Shown piece after piece: positions 9,737 through 18,678 of a DNA stretch of 64,000 nucleotides. Source of the stretch: Polynucleobacter asymbioticus QLW-P1DMWA-1 (GTDB lineage Bacteria > Pseudomonadota > Gammaproteobacteria > Burkholderiales > Burkholderiaceae); contig NC_009379.1 of assembly GCF_000016345.1 (NCBI RefSeq), positions 496,001 to 560,000 of the forward strand. The letters run 5' to 3'. Position numbers and translations under genes: made by a program. Each line of letters begins with the position of its first letter. The stretch's first letter is position 1. The notes under the pieces were generated by a model. That model had not been told where the DNA came from. It saw nothing but the letters and a program-made list of their open reading frames with translations, and searched no databases.

Positions 9737-10672
9737 ATGGCTGCTCTTGTTATTGCTGAACACGACAATATTTCTTTAAAGGCTGCAACGCTCAATGCCG
9801 TTGCAGCAGCTTTGCAATGCGCACCAGAGGTCGATGTGCTGGTTGCTGGAAACCAATCTGATGCCGCTGCGCAAGCTGCAGCTCAAATCGCTGGCGTGCG
9901 TAAGGTGATTCAAATTGATGCTGCTTATTTAGCTGATCAATTAGCAGAGCCGCTTGCTGCACAAATTCTGGCATTGGCTGGCAGCTATAGCCATATTTTG
10001 GCGCCAGCTACCGCTAATGGAAAAAATGTGTTGCCACGTGTAGCTGCTAAGTTAGATGTTGCGCAGTTATCTGACATCACTAAAGTGATTACCGCAGATA
10101 CTTTTGAGCGTCCTATCTATGCTGGTAACGCAATCGCAACAGTGCAGACTGGCGATCCAGTAAAGGTGATTACTGTAAGAACTACTGGTTTTGATCCAGT
10201 GGCCGCCACAGGTGGTTCAGCTGCCGTTGAAAAAGTTGCCGCTTCAGATAGCGCTGGAAAGTCTAGCTTTGTAGGTCGTGAGTTAACAAAATCAGACCGC
10301 CCTGAGCTGACAGCTGCCAAGATTATTGTTTCTGGTGGACGAGGACTGGGTTCTGGCGAAAAGTATCAAGAGCTGATTGCTCCATTGGCTGACAAGCTTG
10401 GAGCAGCTTTAGGGGCTTCGCGCGCCGCAGTTGATGCCGGCTATGTTCCGAATGATTACCAAGTTGGTCAAACTGGAAAAATTGTTGCACCCCAGTTGTA
10501 TATCGCCGTAGGTATCTCTGGCGCTATTCAGCATTTAGCGGGCATGAAAGACTCCAAAGTAATTGTTGCTATCAACAAGGATCCAGAAGCACCTATCTTT
10601 GGCGTAGCTGATTATGGTTTGGTGGCTGACTTAAATACTGCAGTCCCAGAGCTGACGAAGGCCTTGGGTTAA
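9737..10672 (+). CDS. etfA: electron transfer flavoprotein alpha subunit
   Basis: FAD-binding large subunit of ETF. The C-terminal FAD domain shows the [13 protein letters not shown] motif near residue 195, then [28 protein letters not shown] and [21 protein letters not shown], all characteristic. It starts immediately after etfB with no gap. An acyl-CoA dehydrogenase gene, the likely electron donor, follows 60 bp later. Confidence 0.96.
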   Translation: MAALVIAEHDNISLKAATLNAVAAALQCAPEVDVLVAGNQSDAAAQAAAQIAGVRKVIQIDAAYLADQLAEPLAAQILALAGSYSHILAPATANGKNVLPRVAAKLDVAQLSDITKVITADTFERPIYAGNAIATVQTGDPVKVITVRTTGFDPVAATGGSAAVEKVAASDSAGKSSFVGRELTKSDRPELTAAKIIVSGGRGLGSGEKYQELIAPLADKLGAALGASRAAVDAGYVPNDYQVGQTGKIVAPQLYIAVGISGAIQHLAGMKDSKVIVAINKDPEAPIFGVADYGLVADLNTAVPELTKALG

Positions 10673-10732
10673 CTTAGGTTAGGTTTGCTATTGCGGTAAT
10701 TGATCGTTCATATGAAATAAAGAGGAGTAGTA

Positions 10733-12520
10733 ATGCCATACGTAGCCCCAGTAAAAGATATGTTGTTTGCGATGAATGAATTAGCTGGGCTATCTGAGGT
10801 TGTTGCTTACCCTACCTATGCCGAGGCTGGTGCTGATGTTGATCTGGCCCCAGCCATTTTGGAAGAGGCAGCAAAATTTAATCAAGATGTTGTTGCACCC
10901 CTTAACTGGCCTGGAGATCAAAACCCAAGCTCATTTAAAGAGGGGGTAGTAACAACAGCCCCGGGTTTTAAAGAGGCCTTTGAGCAATTTGGATCTGCTG
11001 GTTGGCAGGGTGTTGTACATCCCGCAGAATTTGGTGGTCAGGGATTACCAAAGTTAATTGCAACGGCTTGTTTTGAAATGGTGCACTCTGCAAGCCTGTC
11101 ATTTGCCTTGTGCCCCATGTTGACTGATGGTGCTATTGAAGCGTTATTAACTGCAGCAAGTCCAGAGCTGCTAGAGCGTTTTGTTCCGAACATGATCTCT
11201 GGTGAGTGGACTGGCTCGATGTGCTTAACAGAGCCACAAGCTGGTTCTGATTTATCTATGGTGCGTGCACGTGCAGTGCCAGAGGGTAATGGCGCTTACA
11301 AGATATTTGGTACCAAGATTTATATTACTTACGGCGAACACGATATGGCAAAGAATATTGTCCATTTAGTGTTGGCGAGAACACCTGATGCACCCGAGGG
11401 CGTAAAGGGTATCTCATTATTTGTAGTGCCTAAATTCTTAGTGAATGCTGATGGTTCATTGGGTGACCGCAATGATGTGCATTGTGTATCTATTGAACAT
11501 AAGCTTGGAATTAAAGCTAGTCCAACGGCTGTATTGCAATTTGGTGATCATGGTGGCGCTATTGGTTATTTAGTTGGCGAAGAAAATCGCGGTCTCGAAT
11601 ACATGTTTGTGATGATGAATGCAGCACGCTTTGCTGTTGGCATGCAGGGTATAGCAGTTGCTGAGCGTGCCTATCAAAAAGCGGTGCAGTATGCAAAAGA
11701 TCGCGTGCAAAGTCGTGACCTGGCAGGATCGCCAGGCCCGGTAGCGATTATTCATCAGCCTGATGTGAAGCGAATGTTAATGACAATGCGCGCCTATACC
11801 GAAGCTTCACGTGCTTTAGCGTATTACGCCGCTGCTGCATATGATGCACAGCATGCTGACCCAGATGAAGCGGTCAAAAAAGCCAATCAAGCGATTTATG
11901 AATTCTTGGTACCTATTGTTAAGGGCTTTTCTACGGAGATGTCCATCGAGGTTGCTAGTTTAGGGGTGCAGGTCCATGGTGGCATGGGCTTTATAGAGGA
12001 GACTGGTGCAGCACAGCATTATCGCGATGCACGCATTCTGACTATTTATGAAGGCACAACAGCGATTCAAGCGAATGATCTAGTGGGTAGAAAAACAGTT
12101 CGTGATGGTGGTGCAACTGCTAAAGTGCTCTCACAAAAAATTGCTGAGACTGAAAAAGAATTGGCAGCTAGTAGTTCTGCCGATGCTCAAGCGGTACTTA
12201 AGCAACTAACTTTAGCGCGTGCTGCATTTGAAGAGGCAGTCGCGTATATTTTGGCAAATGCTAAGAGCGATGTTAAAGCGGTATACGCAGGCAGCTTTGC
12301 TTATTTGCGCTTAGCAGGCTTGGTATTGGGTGGCTGGCAAATGGCGCGAGGATTATTGGCTGCAGAACGTTTGCGTGAAACTGATCCGAGCTTTTATAGC
12401 GCAAAAATTGCGACAGCCCGTTTCTTTGCAGAGAATTTAATGCCTCAGACGCAAGCGTTGGCAACCTCTATTGTTGAAAGTGGGTATTCAACCAATGCAC
12501 TGGAAGTAGAGCAGTTTTAA
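10733..12520 (+). CDS. acyl-CoA dehydrogenase (long form, 595 aa)
   Basis: FAD enzyme that introduces the alpha-beta double bond into acyl-CoA and passes electrons to the neighbouring ETF. Conserved flavin/substrate motifs are present: MCLTEPQAGSDLS near residue 163, and the C-terminal catalytic region VHGGMGFIEETGAAQHYRDARILTIYEGTTAIQ, where the Glu of IYEGT is the expected base. The additional C-terminal helical domain (about 130 residues) puts it in the long subfamily that also includes DmdC-type methylmercaptopropionyl-CoA dehydrogenases, so the substrate is uncertain. GAGGAG precedes the ATG. A symmetric terminator follows. Confidence 0.92.
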   Translation: MPYVAPVKDMLFAMNELAGLSEVVAYPTYAEAGADVDLAPAILEEAAKFNQDVVAPLNWPGDQNPSSFKEGVVTTAPGFKEAFEQFGSAGWQGVVHPAEFGGQGLPKLIATACFEMVHSASLSFALCPMLTDGAIEALLTAASPELLERFVPNMISGEWTGSMCLTEPQAGSDLSMVRARAVPEGNGAYKIFGTKIYITYGEHDMAKNIVHLVLARTPDAPEGVKGISLFVVPKFLVNADGSLGDRNDVHCVSIEHKLGIKASPTAVLQFGDHGGAIGYLVGEENRGLEYMFVMMNAARFAVGMQGIAVAERAYQKAVQYAKDRVQSRDLAGSPGPVAIIHQPDVKRMLMTMRAYTEASRALAYYAAAAYDAQHADPDEAVKKANQAIYEFLVPIVKGFSTEMSIEVASLGVQVHGGMGFIEETGAAQHYRDARILTIYEGTTAIQANDLVGRKTVRDGGATAKVLSQKIAETEKELAASSSADAQAVLKQLTLARAAFEEAVAYILANAKSDVKAVYAGSFAYLRLAGLVLGGWQMARGLLAAERLRETDPSFYSAKIATARFFAENLMPQTQALATSIVESGYSTNALEVEQF

Positions 12521-12547
12521 ATACTTTAAACAGAACTCATCAAGCTC

Positions 12548-12582
12548 AAAAAGCTATCCGCTATTACTGGGATAGCTTTTTT
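12548..12582 (+). terminator. bidirectional rho-independent terminator
   Basis: The stem AAAAGCTATCC/GGATAGCTTTT is flanked by A's on the left and T's on the right, so it can act in both directions. It lies between the acyl-CoA dehydrogenase gene and the convergent small membrane protein gene, whose stop codon is inside the loop. Confidence 0.85.
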
Positions 12583-13010
12583 GCCTCATAAATCTGTGAA
12601 ATAAAAAATTGCTCAAAAGAGATGGCTAAAAAAGTCATCATGACACCGGCCCCAAGAACCAGTGAAAAAATAACAGTCAGCACTACCAGCCATCCAGATT
12701 GACTGCGCTGATGCTCGGCAATATTCGGGTTAAATTGGGCGTCCCATTTTTCATCTGGACGTAAGCCAAATGCAATCGTGCTCAGCCAACTTGCCTCTAT
12801 TGCTATAAAGCCAAAAGTGAGAAGCACCCAGCCTGGTGCTGAATGAAAGTGTGCATCTTTTAGTAGAGACCAGCCTAATATTCCGCCAACTAGGGCGAGT
12901 AATTGTGACCAAGCCCAAAAAGATTTAAGGCCTTGCAAGTAAAAGCAGTTGAGACCGCTGCCTGGAAAAAATAATCCGAGGGCGCAAAAAATAAGTTTTG
13001 ATTTTTTCAT
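12564..13010 (-). CDS. small membrane protein, unknown function
   Basis: 148-residue protein with about four hydrophobic segments (residues 6-20, 30-50, 60-82 and 108-135). The opening KLIFCALGLFFPGSGLNCFYLQGLKSFWAW resembles TM2-domain proteins, which carry a conserved glycine-rich turn between two helices, but I cannot assign it firmly. It lies 12 bp downstream of the META-domain lipoprotein gene, probably in the same transcript. No catalytic residues stand out. Confidence 0.6.
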   Translation of the reverse strand: MKKSKLIFCALGLFFPGSGLNCFYLQGLKSFWAWSQLLALVGGILGWSLLKDAHFHSAPGWVLLTFGFIAIEASWLSTIAFGLRPDEKWDAQFNPNIAEHQRSQSGWLVVLTVIFSLVLGAGVMMTFLAISFEQFFISQIYEAKKLSQ

Positions 13011-13022
13011 GAAGACTGGTGT

Positions 13023-13553
13023 TTACTTGATTGAGTTAGGACGTTGCGTAAAACTTAATACTTCACGATCTGTTCCAATCATGAGTAGCTGGTCGCCATT
13101 ACGAACAATACTGCGGTAATCATTTAATTCATAAAGAAAATCATTTTCTAATTCCATGCGTTGCGGGCTACAAGACATTTTTGTGCTGGCGATTTGTTTT
13201 AAAGAAAAGCCGCGACCATCTTCATCCAATTGCGCGGTGAAGCGATTGCATCCAGTTGAACCACTTACGCGTTGGCCATTGGCATCAAATATGATTTGAA
13301 TGGGGTTGTTGCTTTCGCCCTGAGGAATCTGACGGGTGCGCACTTCGCCATTCGAGTTAGGGGCTAAGTTCCAGCGGGTAAGCTCCCATTTGGTGTTTTT
13401 GAGCTCACTGCTTGGAGGGCTCACTTTGGCCCCACAAGGTGGAATCACATTCGCGCACGCAACCAAAAGACTAGCGCTGAGGCAGAAAACACCTCTTAAT
13501 CCAGTATTTAAGTAGTTTTTAAAGGGTCTGCGAAGTGCTGTTTTGGCGAACAT
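13023..13553 (-). CDS. META domain-containing lipoprotein
   Basis: Probable envelope lipoprotein with a META (HslJ-like) domain. The lipobox is LLVAC near residue 33 after an unusually basic leader (RRPFKNYLNTGLR). The META domain spans about residues 50-170, with NTKWELTRWN, VSGSTGCNRFTAQ and the STKMSCSPQRMELENDFL signature. META-domain proteins are linked to heat or novobiocin tolerance in E. coli and to secretion in Leishmania; the molecular function is unclear. It is transcribed away from rpsP, with a 224-bp divergent region in between. Confidence 0.75.
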   Translation of the reverse strand: MFAKTALRRPFKNYLNTGLRGVFCLSASLLVACANVIPPCGAKVSPPSSELKNTKWELTRWNLAPNSNGEVRTRQIPQGESNNPIQIIFDANGQRVSGSTGCNRFTAQLDEDGRGFSLKQIASTKMSCSPQRMELENDFLYELNDYRSIVRNGDQLLMIGTDREVLSFTQRPNSIK

Positions 13554-13777
13554 ATTTACCTAAGTTATTGTTTTGTATATATTTTTTATATCGTTCCGAC
13601 TTCTATTCTAATCGCTTCACTGCTGAAATAGGTGGAAGAAGTAGGGGTTTTCGTCTAGAATATGAGGTTTTCCGCTTCACCATAAGTTGGTTTGGTGGGC
13701 TGGAGCCCAAGATTTTTAGTAGAAATTTCATTGGGTTGTAATCAACCTGTTTTCATTTTAGATTTTAAGGAATAAGT
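13554..13777. promoter_or_regulatory. divergent region upstream of rpsP
   Basis: An AT-rich gap of 224 bp between the divergent META lipoprotein and rpsP genes must hold the promoters of both. I see no convincing paired -35/-10 boxes and no gene. AAGGA lies 7 nt before the rpsP ATG. The length leaves room for a leader of the ribosomal operon. Confidence 0.4.
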
Positions 13778-14023
13778 ATGGTCGTCATTCGACTGGCACG
13801 CGGCGGTTCTAAGAAGCGCCCTTTTTACAGCATCGTTGCTACTGATAAGCGCAACCGTCGTGACTCGAACTTTATCGAGCGTATTGGTTATTTCAATCCA
13901 CAAGCAGCGGCTACTGAGCAAGCAATGCGCATTGCTCAAGATCGTTTGACTTACTGGACTGGCGTTGGTGCACAAATTTCACCAACTGTTGTTCGTTTAA
14001 TCAAGAACAATCCAGCTGTTTAA
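13778..14023 (+). CDS. rpsP: 30S ribosomal protein S16
   Basis: Structural protein of the small subunit needed for 30S assembly. The start [41 protein letters not shown] is diagnostic and its length of 81 residues is normal. It is the first gene of the conserved rpsP-rimM-trmD-rplS operon. Confidence 0.98.
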
Positions 14024-14114
14024 TTCCGTTTGCTGAGATCTTCATCTTGATGGTGAAGATGTCGGCGATAGGATTTTTAGTTTTTTTATTTCGGGAAAAT
14101 AGGGTGTCTTACAA

Positions 14115-14681
14115 ATGAGTACACCTTCCCTAGATAACTTGATAGAGCTAGGCGCCATTTCTGAGGCGCAAGGTTTGCAGGGGCAAGTAAAGGTTAGACC
14201 TCACTCGCCCGACCCTGTAGCTCTACTATCTTCTAAAGTTGTTTGGCTTTCACTGTTACCGCGTCGTTCTGCGGGGGCTTTGTCATCGACTGAAGAAGCC
14301 ACTCTCACACAGTACAAAGTAAAAAGCGCAAAAATGCATAGCGGTAATGTCGTGCTTACTTTAGATGGTGTATCTGATCGCGATCAAGCGCTAGCCTTAA
14401 AAGGTGCACGTATTCTTCTTGATAGAGATGCATTTCCTAAGGCAGAAAGCGACTCTTACTACTGGGTAGATCTCATTGGCTGCAAAGCAAAAAATTTGCA
14501 AGATGAGATATTGGGTGATGTGATTGATGTGACTGAGAACGGTGCGCATGGCGTTATTGCTATTGGCGACATTTCGACTAAAACAATTCAATACCTTGTT
14601 CCTTTTGTGAAGGAAGTTGTTCGTAATGTGGATCTACCAAACAAGTTATTAACACTGGATTGGCAATCGGATTGGGTGTAA
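14115..14681 (+). CDS. rimM: 16S rRNA processing protein RimM
   Basis: Assembly factor that binds S19 and helps mature the 30S head. The N-terminal RimM domain starts at ELGAISEAQGLQGQVKVRPHS; the C-terminal PRC-barrel contains YYWVDLIGCKA, GVIAIG and YLVPFVKEVV. The region LSLLPRRSAGALSSTEEATL is a less conserved insertion. It is 188 residues, slightly longer than the E. coli protein. It is second in the ribosomal operon, 91 bp after rpsP. Confidence 0.95.
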   Translation: MSTPSLDNLIELGAISEAQGLQGQVKVRPHSPDPVALLSSKVVWLSLLPRRSAGALSSTEEATLTQYKVKSAKMHSGNVVLTLDGVSDRDQALALKGARILLDRDAFPKAESDSYYWVDLIGCKAKNLQDEILGDVIDVTENGAHGVIAIGDISTKTIQYLVPFVKEVVRNVDLPNKLLTLDWQSDWV

Positions 14682-14698
14682 GCCTAGCCAACTGAACT

Positions 14699-15445
14699 AT
14701 GCGTTTTGATGTAGTCACCTTGTTTCCTGAAATGTTTTCTGCTTTAACGCAGTGGGGCATTACTGGTCGGGCCTGTCAGCAGTCTTTAGCCAGTGTCCAT
14801 TTATGGAACCCAAGAGATTTCTGCCCTGATCCCCGTAAAACAGTAGATGACCGCGCTTATGGTGGCGGCCCCGGCATGGTCATGATGGCCAAGCCTCTGG
14901 AAGATACAGTAGCAGGTATACAGGCCTCACATCAGGCAGCTGGCATTAAAAGCGGCCCCATTTGCCTTCTGGCCCCTCAGGGGGAGCGGTTTTCACAGAA
15001 GATAGCGACAGATATCCTCGATTACGGAAATTTAAGCTTTATTTGTGGGCGATATGAGGCTGTAGATCAGCGTTTTATTGATCGAAACGTAGATATCCAG
15101 CTTTCTATTGGCGATTTTGTGCTTTCTGGGGGTGAAATCCCCGCTATGACCATCATGGACGCAGTCATTAGGCTTGTTCCAGGAGCGCTTGGAGATGGTG
15201 AATCAGCCACCCAGGACAGCTTTATGAATGGCCTTTTGGACTACCCACACTACACGCGCCCTGAAATATATGAAAATTTATTGGTTCCAGACGTGCTTTT
15301 AGGCGGACATCACGCTAAAATAGCAGATTGGCGTCGGCAGAAGTCTTTAGAGCTGACGTTAAGGTTAAGGCCGGATCTGATTGAGTCGGCCCGTGCCAAT
15401 GGGTTGCTAACCCGAGAAGATGAACAATTTCTTCGCTCGCTGTGA
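14699..15445 (+). CDS. trmD: tRNA (guanine-37-N1)-methyltransferase
   Basis: SPOUT-class methyltransferase that makes m1G37 and so prevents frameshifting. It has MRFDVVTLFPEMF at the N-terminus, DDRAYGGGPGMVMM, the trefoil-knot AdoMet motif SIGDFVLSGGEIPAM, and the C-terminal LLDYPHYTRP. Length is typical at 248 residues. It starts 17 bp after rimM. Confidence 0.97.
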   Translation: MRFDVVTLFPEMFSALTQWGITGRACQQSLASVHLWNPRDFCPDPRKTVDDRAYGGGPGMVMMAKPLEDTVAGIQASHQAAGIKSGPICLLAPQGERFSQKIATDILDYGNLSFICGRYEAVDQRFIDRNVDIQLSIGDFVLSGGEIPAMTIMDAVIRLVPGALGDGESATQDSFMNGLLDYPHYTRPEIYENLLVPDVLLGGHHAKIADWRRQKSLELTLRLRPDLIESARANGLLTREDEQFLRSL

Positions 15446-15571
15446 TTATTCTCAGAGGTGATTTAAAGGTTTGGTTTTTGGTTTAGTGAAATTGTTTTAA
15501 CTGCATCCTCTATTAGGTCCGTTGATTGATATCTCGGGATTAAACGCTAATACGATGTTTAAGGATTAAAA

Positions 15572-15961
15572 ATGAATTTGATCGAAAAAATTGAGCAAGA
15601 AGAAATTGCTCGCTTAAGTGCCAACAAAACTCTTCCAAGTTTTGCACCTGGCGATACAGTAGTTGTAGGTGTAAACGTTGTTGAAGGTGCGCGTAAGCGT
15701 ACTCAGGCTTTTGAAGGTGTTGTGATTGCTAAGCGTAATCGCGGACTCAATTCCAGCTTTATCGTTCGTAAGATTTCATCTGGCGAAGGTGTAGAGCGTA
15801 CATTCCAAACTTACTCGCCATTGATCGCTAGCATTGAAGTCAAGCGTCGCGGTGATGTACGTCGTGCTAAGTTGTATTACTTGCGCGATCGTTCAGGTAA
15901 GTCTGCACGTATTAAAGAGAAGCTTCCTGCTCGCAAGGTGGCAGCGACTCCAGCCGCATAA
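15572..15961 (+). CDS. rplS: 50S ribosomal protein L19
   Basis: Large-subunit protein at the 30S-50S interface. The motifs [37 protein letters not shown] and [13 protein letters not shown] are characteristic. At 129 residues it is slightly extended by the Ala/Lys-rich tail. A 126-bp AT-rich gap separates it from trmD; I see no gene or clear hairpin there. A strong terminator follows. Confidence 0.98.
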
Positions 15962-15981
15962 TCTATCCGGCTTGAAATAAA

Positions 15982-16005
15982 AAGGCGGCTTAGGTCGCCT
16001 TTTTT
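15982..16005 (+). terminator. terminator of the rpsP-rplS operon
   Basis: The stem AAGGCG/CGCCTT with an 8-nt loop is followed by six Ts, 21 bp after the rplS stop. Confidence 0.88.
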
Positions 16006-16024
16006 GTTACCTTAGAATATAACC

Positions 16025-16762
16025 ATGACCAAGATCTCTAAACCCGAAGAAGACGCAATTAATGTTGCAGCTCCGCCGGGCTTTGATGCTCAATCGATTC
16101 CAATTCATGAGGTATGCGGTAATCAACAAAAGGTATCCCTGAATTTCTTGCGGCCAGCGGGTTTGAGGGAGCGATTTCAGGCTCCTCCTCAATGGGAGCC
16201 GGAGATTACCGATGAGAATCGGCACGTCATTGCCGCCGACATTATTGCGAAGCGACAGGCGGTTGGCAAAGTGACTAAAGCAGCCGTTTTGATTCCCTTG
16301 GTATTGAAGGAAGATGGTTTGTGGGTATTGTTAACCCAAAGAACAAATCACCTGCGCGACCATGCGGGCCAAATTAGTTTTCCTGGCGGGCGCATGGATC
16401 CTGAGGATGCAGGCCCAGAGGAGACTGCCCTGAGGGAGAGTAAAGAAGAAATTGGCCTAGATCCCAGTCGCGTGGAAATCATCGGTCACTTACCGGAATA
16501 TTTAACAGTTTCTGGCTATAGCGTTACTCCAGTAGTAGGATTAGTCCAAGCTCAGGCAGAATACGTCTTAGATCCATTTGAAGTGGCTGATGTTTTTGAG
16601 GTGCCCCTAGAATTTTTGCTAGATCCTGCTAACCATCAGGTTAGGCTCTGGCAAAGTGAGCAGGGTGGACGTCGTTTTTATTCAATGCCTTACGAGAACC
16701 GCTTTATTTGGGGTGCTACTGCGGGAATGTTACGTAACCTATATCATTTATTAAAAGTATGA
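16025..16762 (+). CDS. NUDIX hydrolase, CoA pyrophosphatase-like
   Basis: Hydrolyses a nucleoside diphosphate linked to another moiety, probably CoA. The Nudix box is complete: GGRMDPEDAGPEETALRESKEEIGL, matching GX5EX7REXXEEXGU with residues near 121-143. Preceding LLTQRTNHLRDHAGQISFPGG matches the UPF0035/NuCoA motif (LLTxR...GQVSFPGG) of CoA pyrophosphatases. The 60-residue N-terminal extension is less conserved. It overlaps the next gene by 4 bp. Confidence 0.87.
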   Translation: MTKISKPEEDAINVAAPPGFDAQSIPIHEVCGNQQKVSLNFLRPAGLRERFQAPPQWEPEITDENRHVIAADIIAKRQAVGKVTKAAVLIPLVLKEDGLWVLLTQRTNHLRDHAGQISFPGGRMDPEDAGPEETALRESKEEIGLDPSRVEIIGHLPEYLTVSGYSVTPVVGLVQAQAEYVLDPFEVADVFEVPLEFLLDPANHQVRLWQSEQGGRRFYSMPYENRFIWGATAGMLRNLYHLLKV

Positions 16763-17718
16763 CTTTCTTTTCTATTCTTTTCGCCCTCATCGCTGAGCAA
16801 TACCGCCCAGTGACTTCTAGTCATTGGATTGCACGCATCTGTGCTCGTTGGTTAGATTGGGTTGCAGGTGAATTCGGCGGCAAGACTGAAGAGGGTGCAA
16901 GTCCAGTGGGTGCACGTATCGCGTGTATGGTCGCTTTTATTCTCCCGACCTTTTTGGTATTTATTGTTTATGTCACTTGTATGGTGACCTATCCGATATT
17001 GGGCTTTCTTTGGAATGTCTTGATTGCGTATTTGTTTTTTGGCTTCCGTCAATTTAGCCATTCATTTACAGCAGTACACGAAGCGATTGAGGCGCATGAT
17101 CTTCCTGCTGCGCGTACTGCTTTAGGTGAATGGTATGGTCCTGAGCTAGACACTTCAAACCTTTCTGAGACTGAAGTGATCTCTTTAGCCTTAGAGCGCG
17201 CAATTATTGGCTCACATCATCATGTATTTGGTGTGCTCTTCTGGTTCATGATGCCAATGGGCCCAGCAGGCGTAGTTCTTTATCGCTTGGCTGATATTGC
17301 TTCACAGCGTTGGTCTGAGCGCGGTGACTTTAATTTAAGTGAAGCTTCACGTCATTTCTTTTATGTATTAGATTGGATTCCAGCACGCATTACCGCAATG
17401 GGCTTTGCGATTGTTGGTAATTTTGAAGGCGCATTATATGGCTGGCGCTACCTGACTCAAAAATGGTCAGACTCTTTATCAGCTGTCATTTTGGCGGCGG
17501 GAAGTGGCGCGCTTGGTGTACGTCTTGGTGAACCATTAAGCGAGCCTGATAGTGATGAAGCCTTGCGCATGGCTGAGGCGGGTGAGCCTGTAGTTTACGA
17601 AGTGGGTTTAGAGCCTACAGAGCGGTCAATGCGTTCTGCCGTTGGATTGGTGTGGCGTTTGGTTATCGCTTGGATGGCTTTGTTGCTAATGCTGACCATC
17701 GCTCTTTGGCTTGGCTAA
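16759..17718 (+). CDS. CobD/CbiB (AmpE-like) family membrane protein
   Basis: Inner-membrane protein of the CobD/CbiB superfamily, with hydrophobic segments near residues 55-95, 155-180, 210-235 and 295-318. In Burkholderiales this gene is usually beside a NUDIX gene and is annotated CobD/CbiB or AmpE-like. No cobalamin genes are nearby, so a beta-lactamase-signalling or unknown role is as likely as adenosylcobinamide phosphate synthesis. It overlaps the NUDIX gene by 4 bp (ATGA) and the convergent rsgA gene by 56 bp. Confidence 0.72.
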   Translation: MTFFSILFALIAEQYRPVTSSHWIARICARWLDWVAGEFGGKTEEGASPVGARIACMVAFILPTFLVFIVYVTCMVTYPILGFLWNVLIAYLFFGFRQFSHSFTAVHEAIEAHDLPAARTALGEWYGPELDTSNLSETEVISLALERAIIGSHHHVFGVLFWFMMPMGPAGVVLYRLADIASQRWSERGDFNLSEASRHFFYVLDWIPARITAMGFAIVGNFEGALYGWRYLTQKWSDSLSAVILAAGSGALGVRLGEPLSEPDSDEALRMAEAGEPVVYEVGLEPTERSMRSAVGLVWRLVIAWMALLLMLTIALWLG

Positions 17719-18676
17719 TTCCCTGAATTTGAGTATCGGCAGTTTTTGAGTCCGAACGAAGTTGTCTAAATAGCGCCAGTCTTTCTGGCGCTATTTCATT
17801 TCTATCTACTGCTGCGCGTACAGCGCAATCTGGTTCTGATTGATGTGCGCAATTATGAAAGCGACACTTGCCTAGTAAGTCTTTAAATTCTCTAAAAGCA
17901 TGCTGGAGTTCACTGACCGACATATGCGCTAAGCCGAATTCCTGAAAGCCTGGCGAGTCAATCAGCGCTCCGAGCTTGCCAGACGCATCTCTACCCCATG
18001 ATTCGGGCAACTCAAAATACCGACAGGCAGTCGTAGTGTGTTTTCCGGTATCCAATCGAACGGAATATTCTTGAGTCAATGCAGCAGCATTGGGTACCCA
18101 GGCATTTAACAAGCTGGATTTACCCATTCCAGATTGACCAACAAAAACAGAGACCTTGCCTTTGAGGGCAGACTGTAGCGCATCGATCGATGCCGGATCA
18201 AATTTAGCAGAGACTTCACTAACGGGGTAGCCCATACGCGCATAAGGCGCAATGATTTTGCGAGCATGCTCTATATTGTCTGGCAGATCACATTTATTGA
18301 GTAGGATATGCAGACCGATTTGATTGGTCTCTGCTGCCACTACTGCTCTTCCCAGGAGATCTGGTGAGAAAGCGGGCTGTGTTGCTAGCACAATGAGAAT
18401 TTGATCGACATTAGACGCAATCAATTTGCTCTTAAAAGCATCTGATCGATAGAGCAAGTTTTCACGAGGTTCTATTTCAATAATGCGCGCTTGGTCTACT
18501 GAAGTCATTTCCAGCAGCATGCGATCACCAACGGCACCAATATGTTGCTTAGCAGGTGTACTGACTTGAATTAAAGGACCGCTTGGAGATTCGTTACCTG
18601 CAGCATCTGCAATCAAACGCTGCGCTAAGTAATGCCTTCCATAAGAAGCAGTTAATAGCGCGCGAAATTGTTCCAT
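17663..18676 (-). CDS. rsgA: ribosome small-subunit-dependent GTPase A
   Basis: Circularly permuted GTPase in late 30S maturation. The order OB fold, then G4 NKCD (127-130), G1 GQSGMGKSSLLN (180-191), G3 DSPGFQEF and a zinc-binding C-terminus (CRFHNCAHQSEPDC) shows the permutation and all key motifs. Its 337 residues match the family. Its 3' end overlaps the convergent CobD-like gene by 56 bp, and a 9-bp perfect inverted repeat lies inside its C-terminal codons. Confidence 0.95.
   Translation of the reverse strand: MEQFRALLTASYGRHYLAQRLIADAAGNESPSGPLIQVSTPAKQHIGAVGDRMLLEMTSVDQARIIEIEPRENLLYRSDAFKSKLIASNVDQILIVLATQPAFSPDLLGRAVVAAETNQIGLHILLNKCDLPDNIEHARKIIAPYARMGYPVSEVSAKFDPASIDALQSALKGKVSVFVGQSGMGKSSLLNAWVPNAAALTQEYSVRLDTGKHTTTACRYFELPESWGRDASGKLGALIDSPGFQEFGLAHMSVSELQHAFREFKDLLGKCRFHNCAHQSEPDCAVRAAVDRNEIAPERLALFRQLRSDSKTADTQIQGISQAKERWSALATKPSKR
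17771..17797 (+). terminator. hairpin inside the rsgA coding region, possible terminator for the CobD-like gene
   Basis: A perfect 9-bp stem TAGCGCCAG/CTGGCGCTA with a TCTTT loop is followed by TTTCATTT on the plus strand. It lies 53 nt after the plus-strand CobD-like stop but within rsgA codons on the other strand. Confidence 0.45.
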
Positions 18677-18678
18677 AT

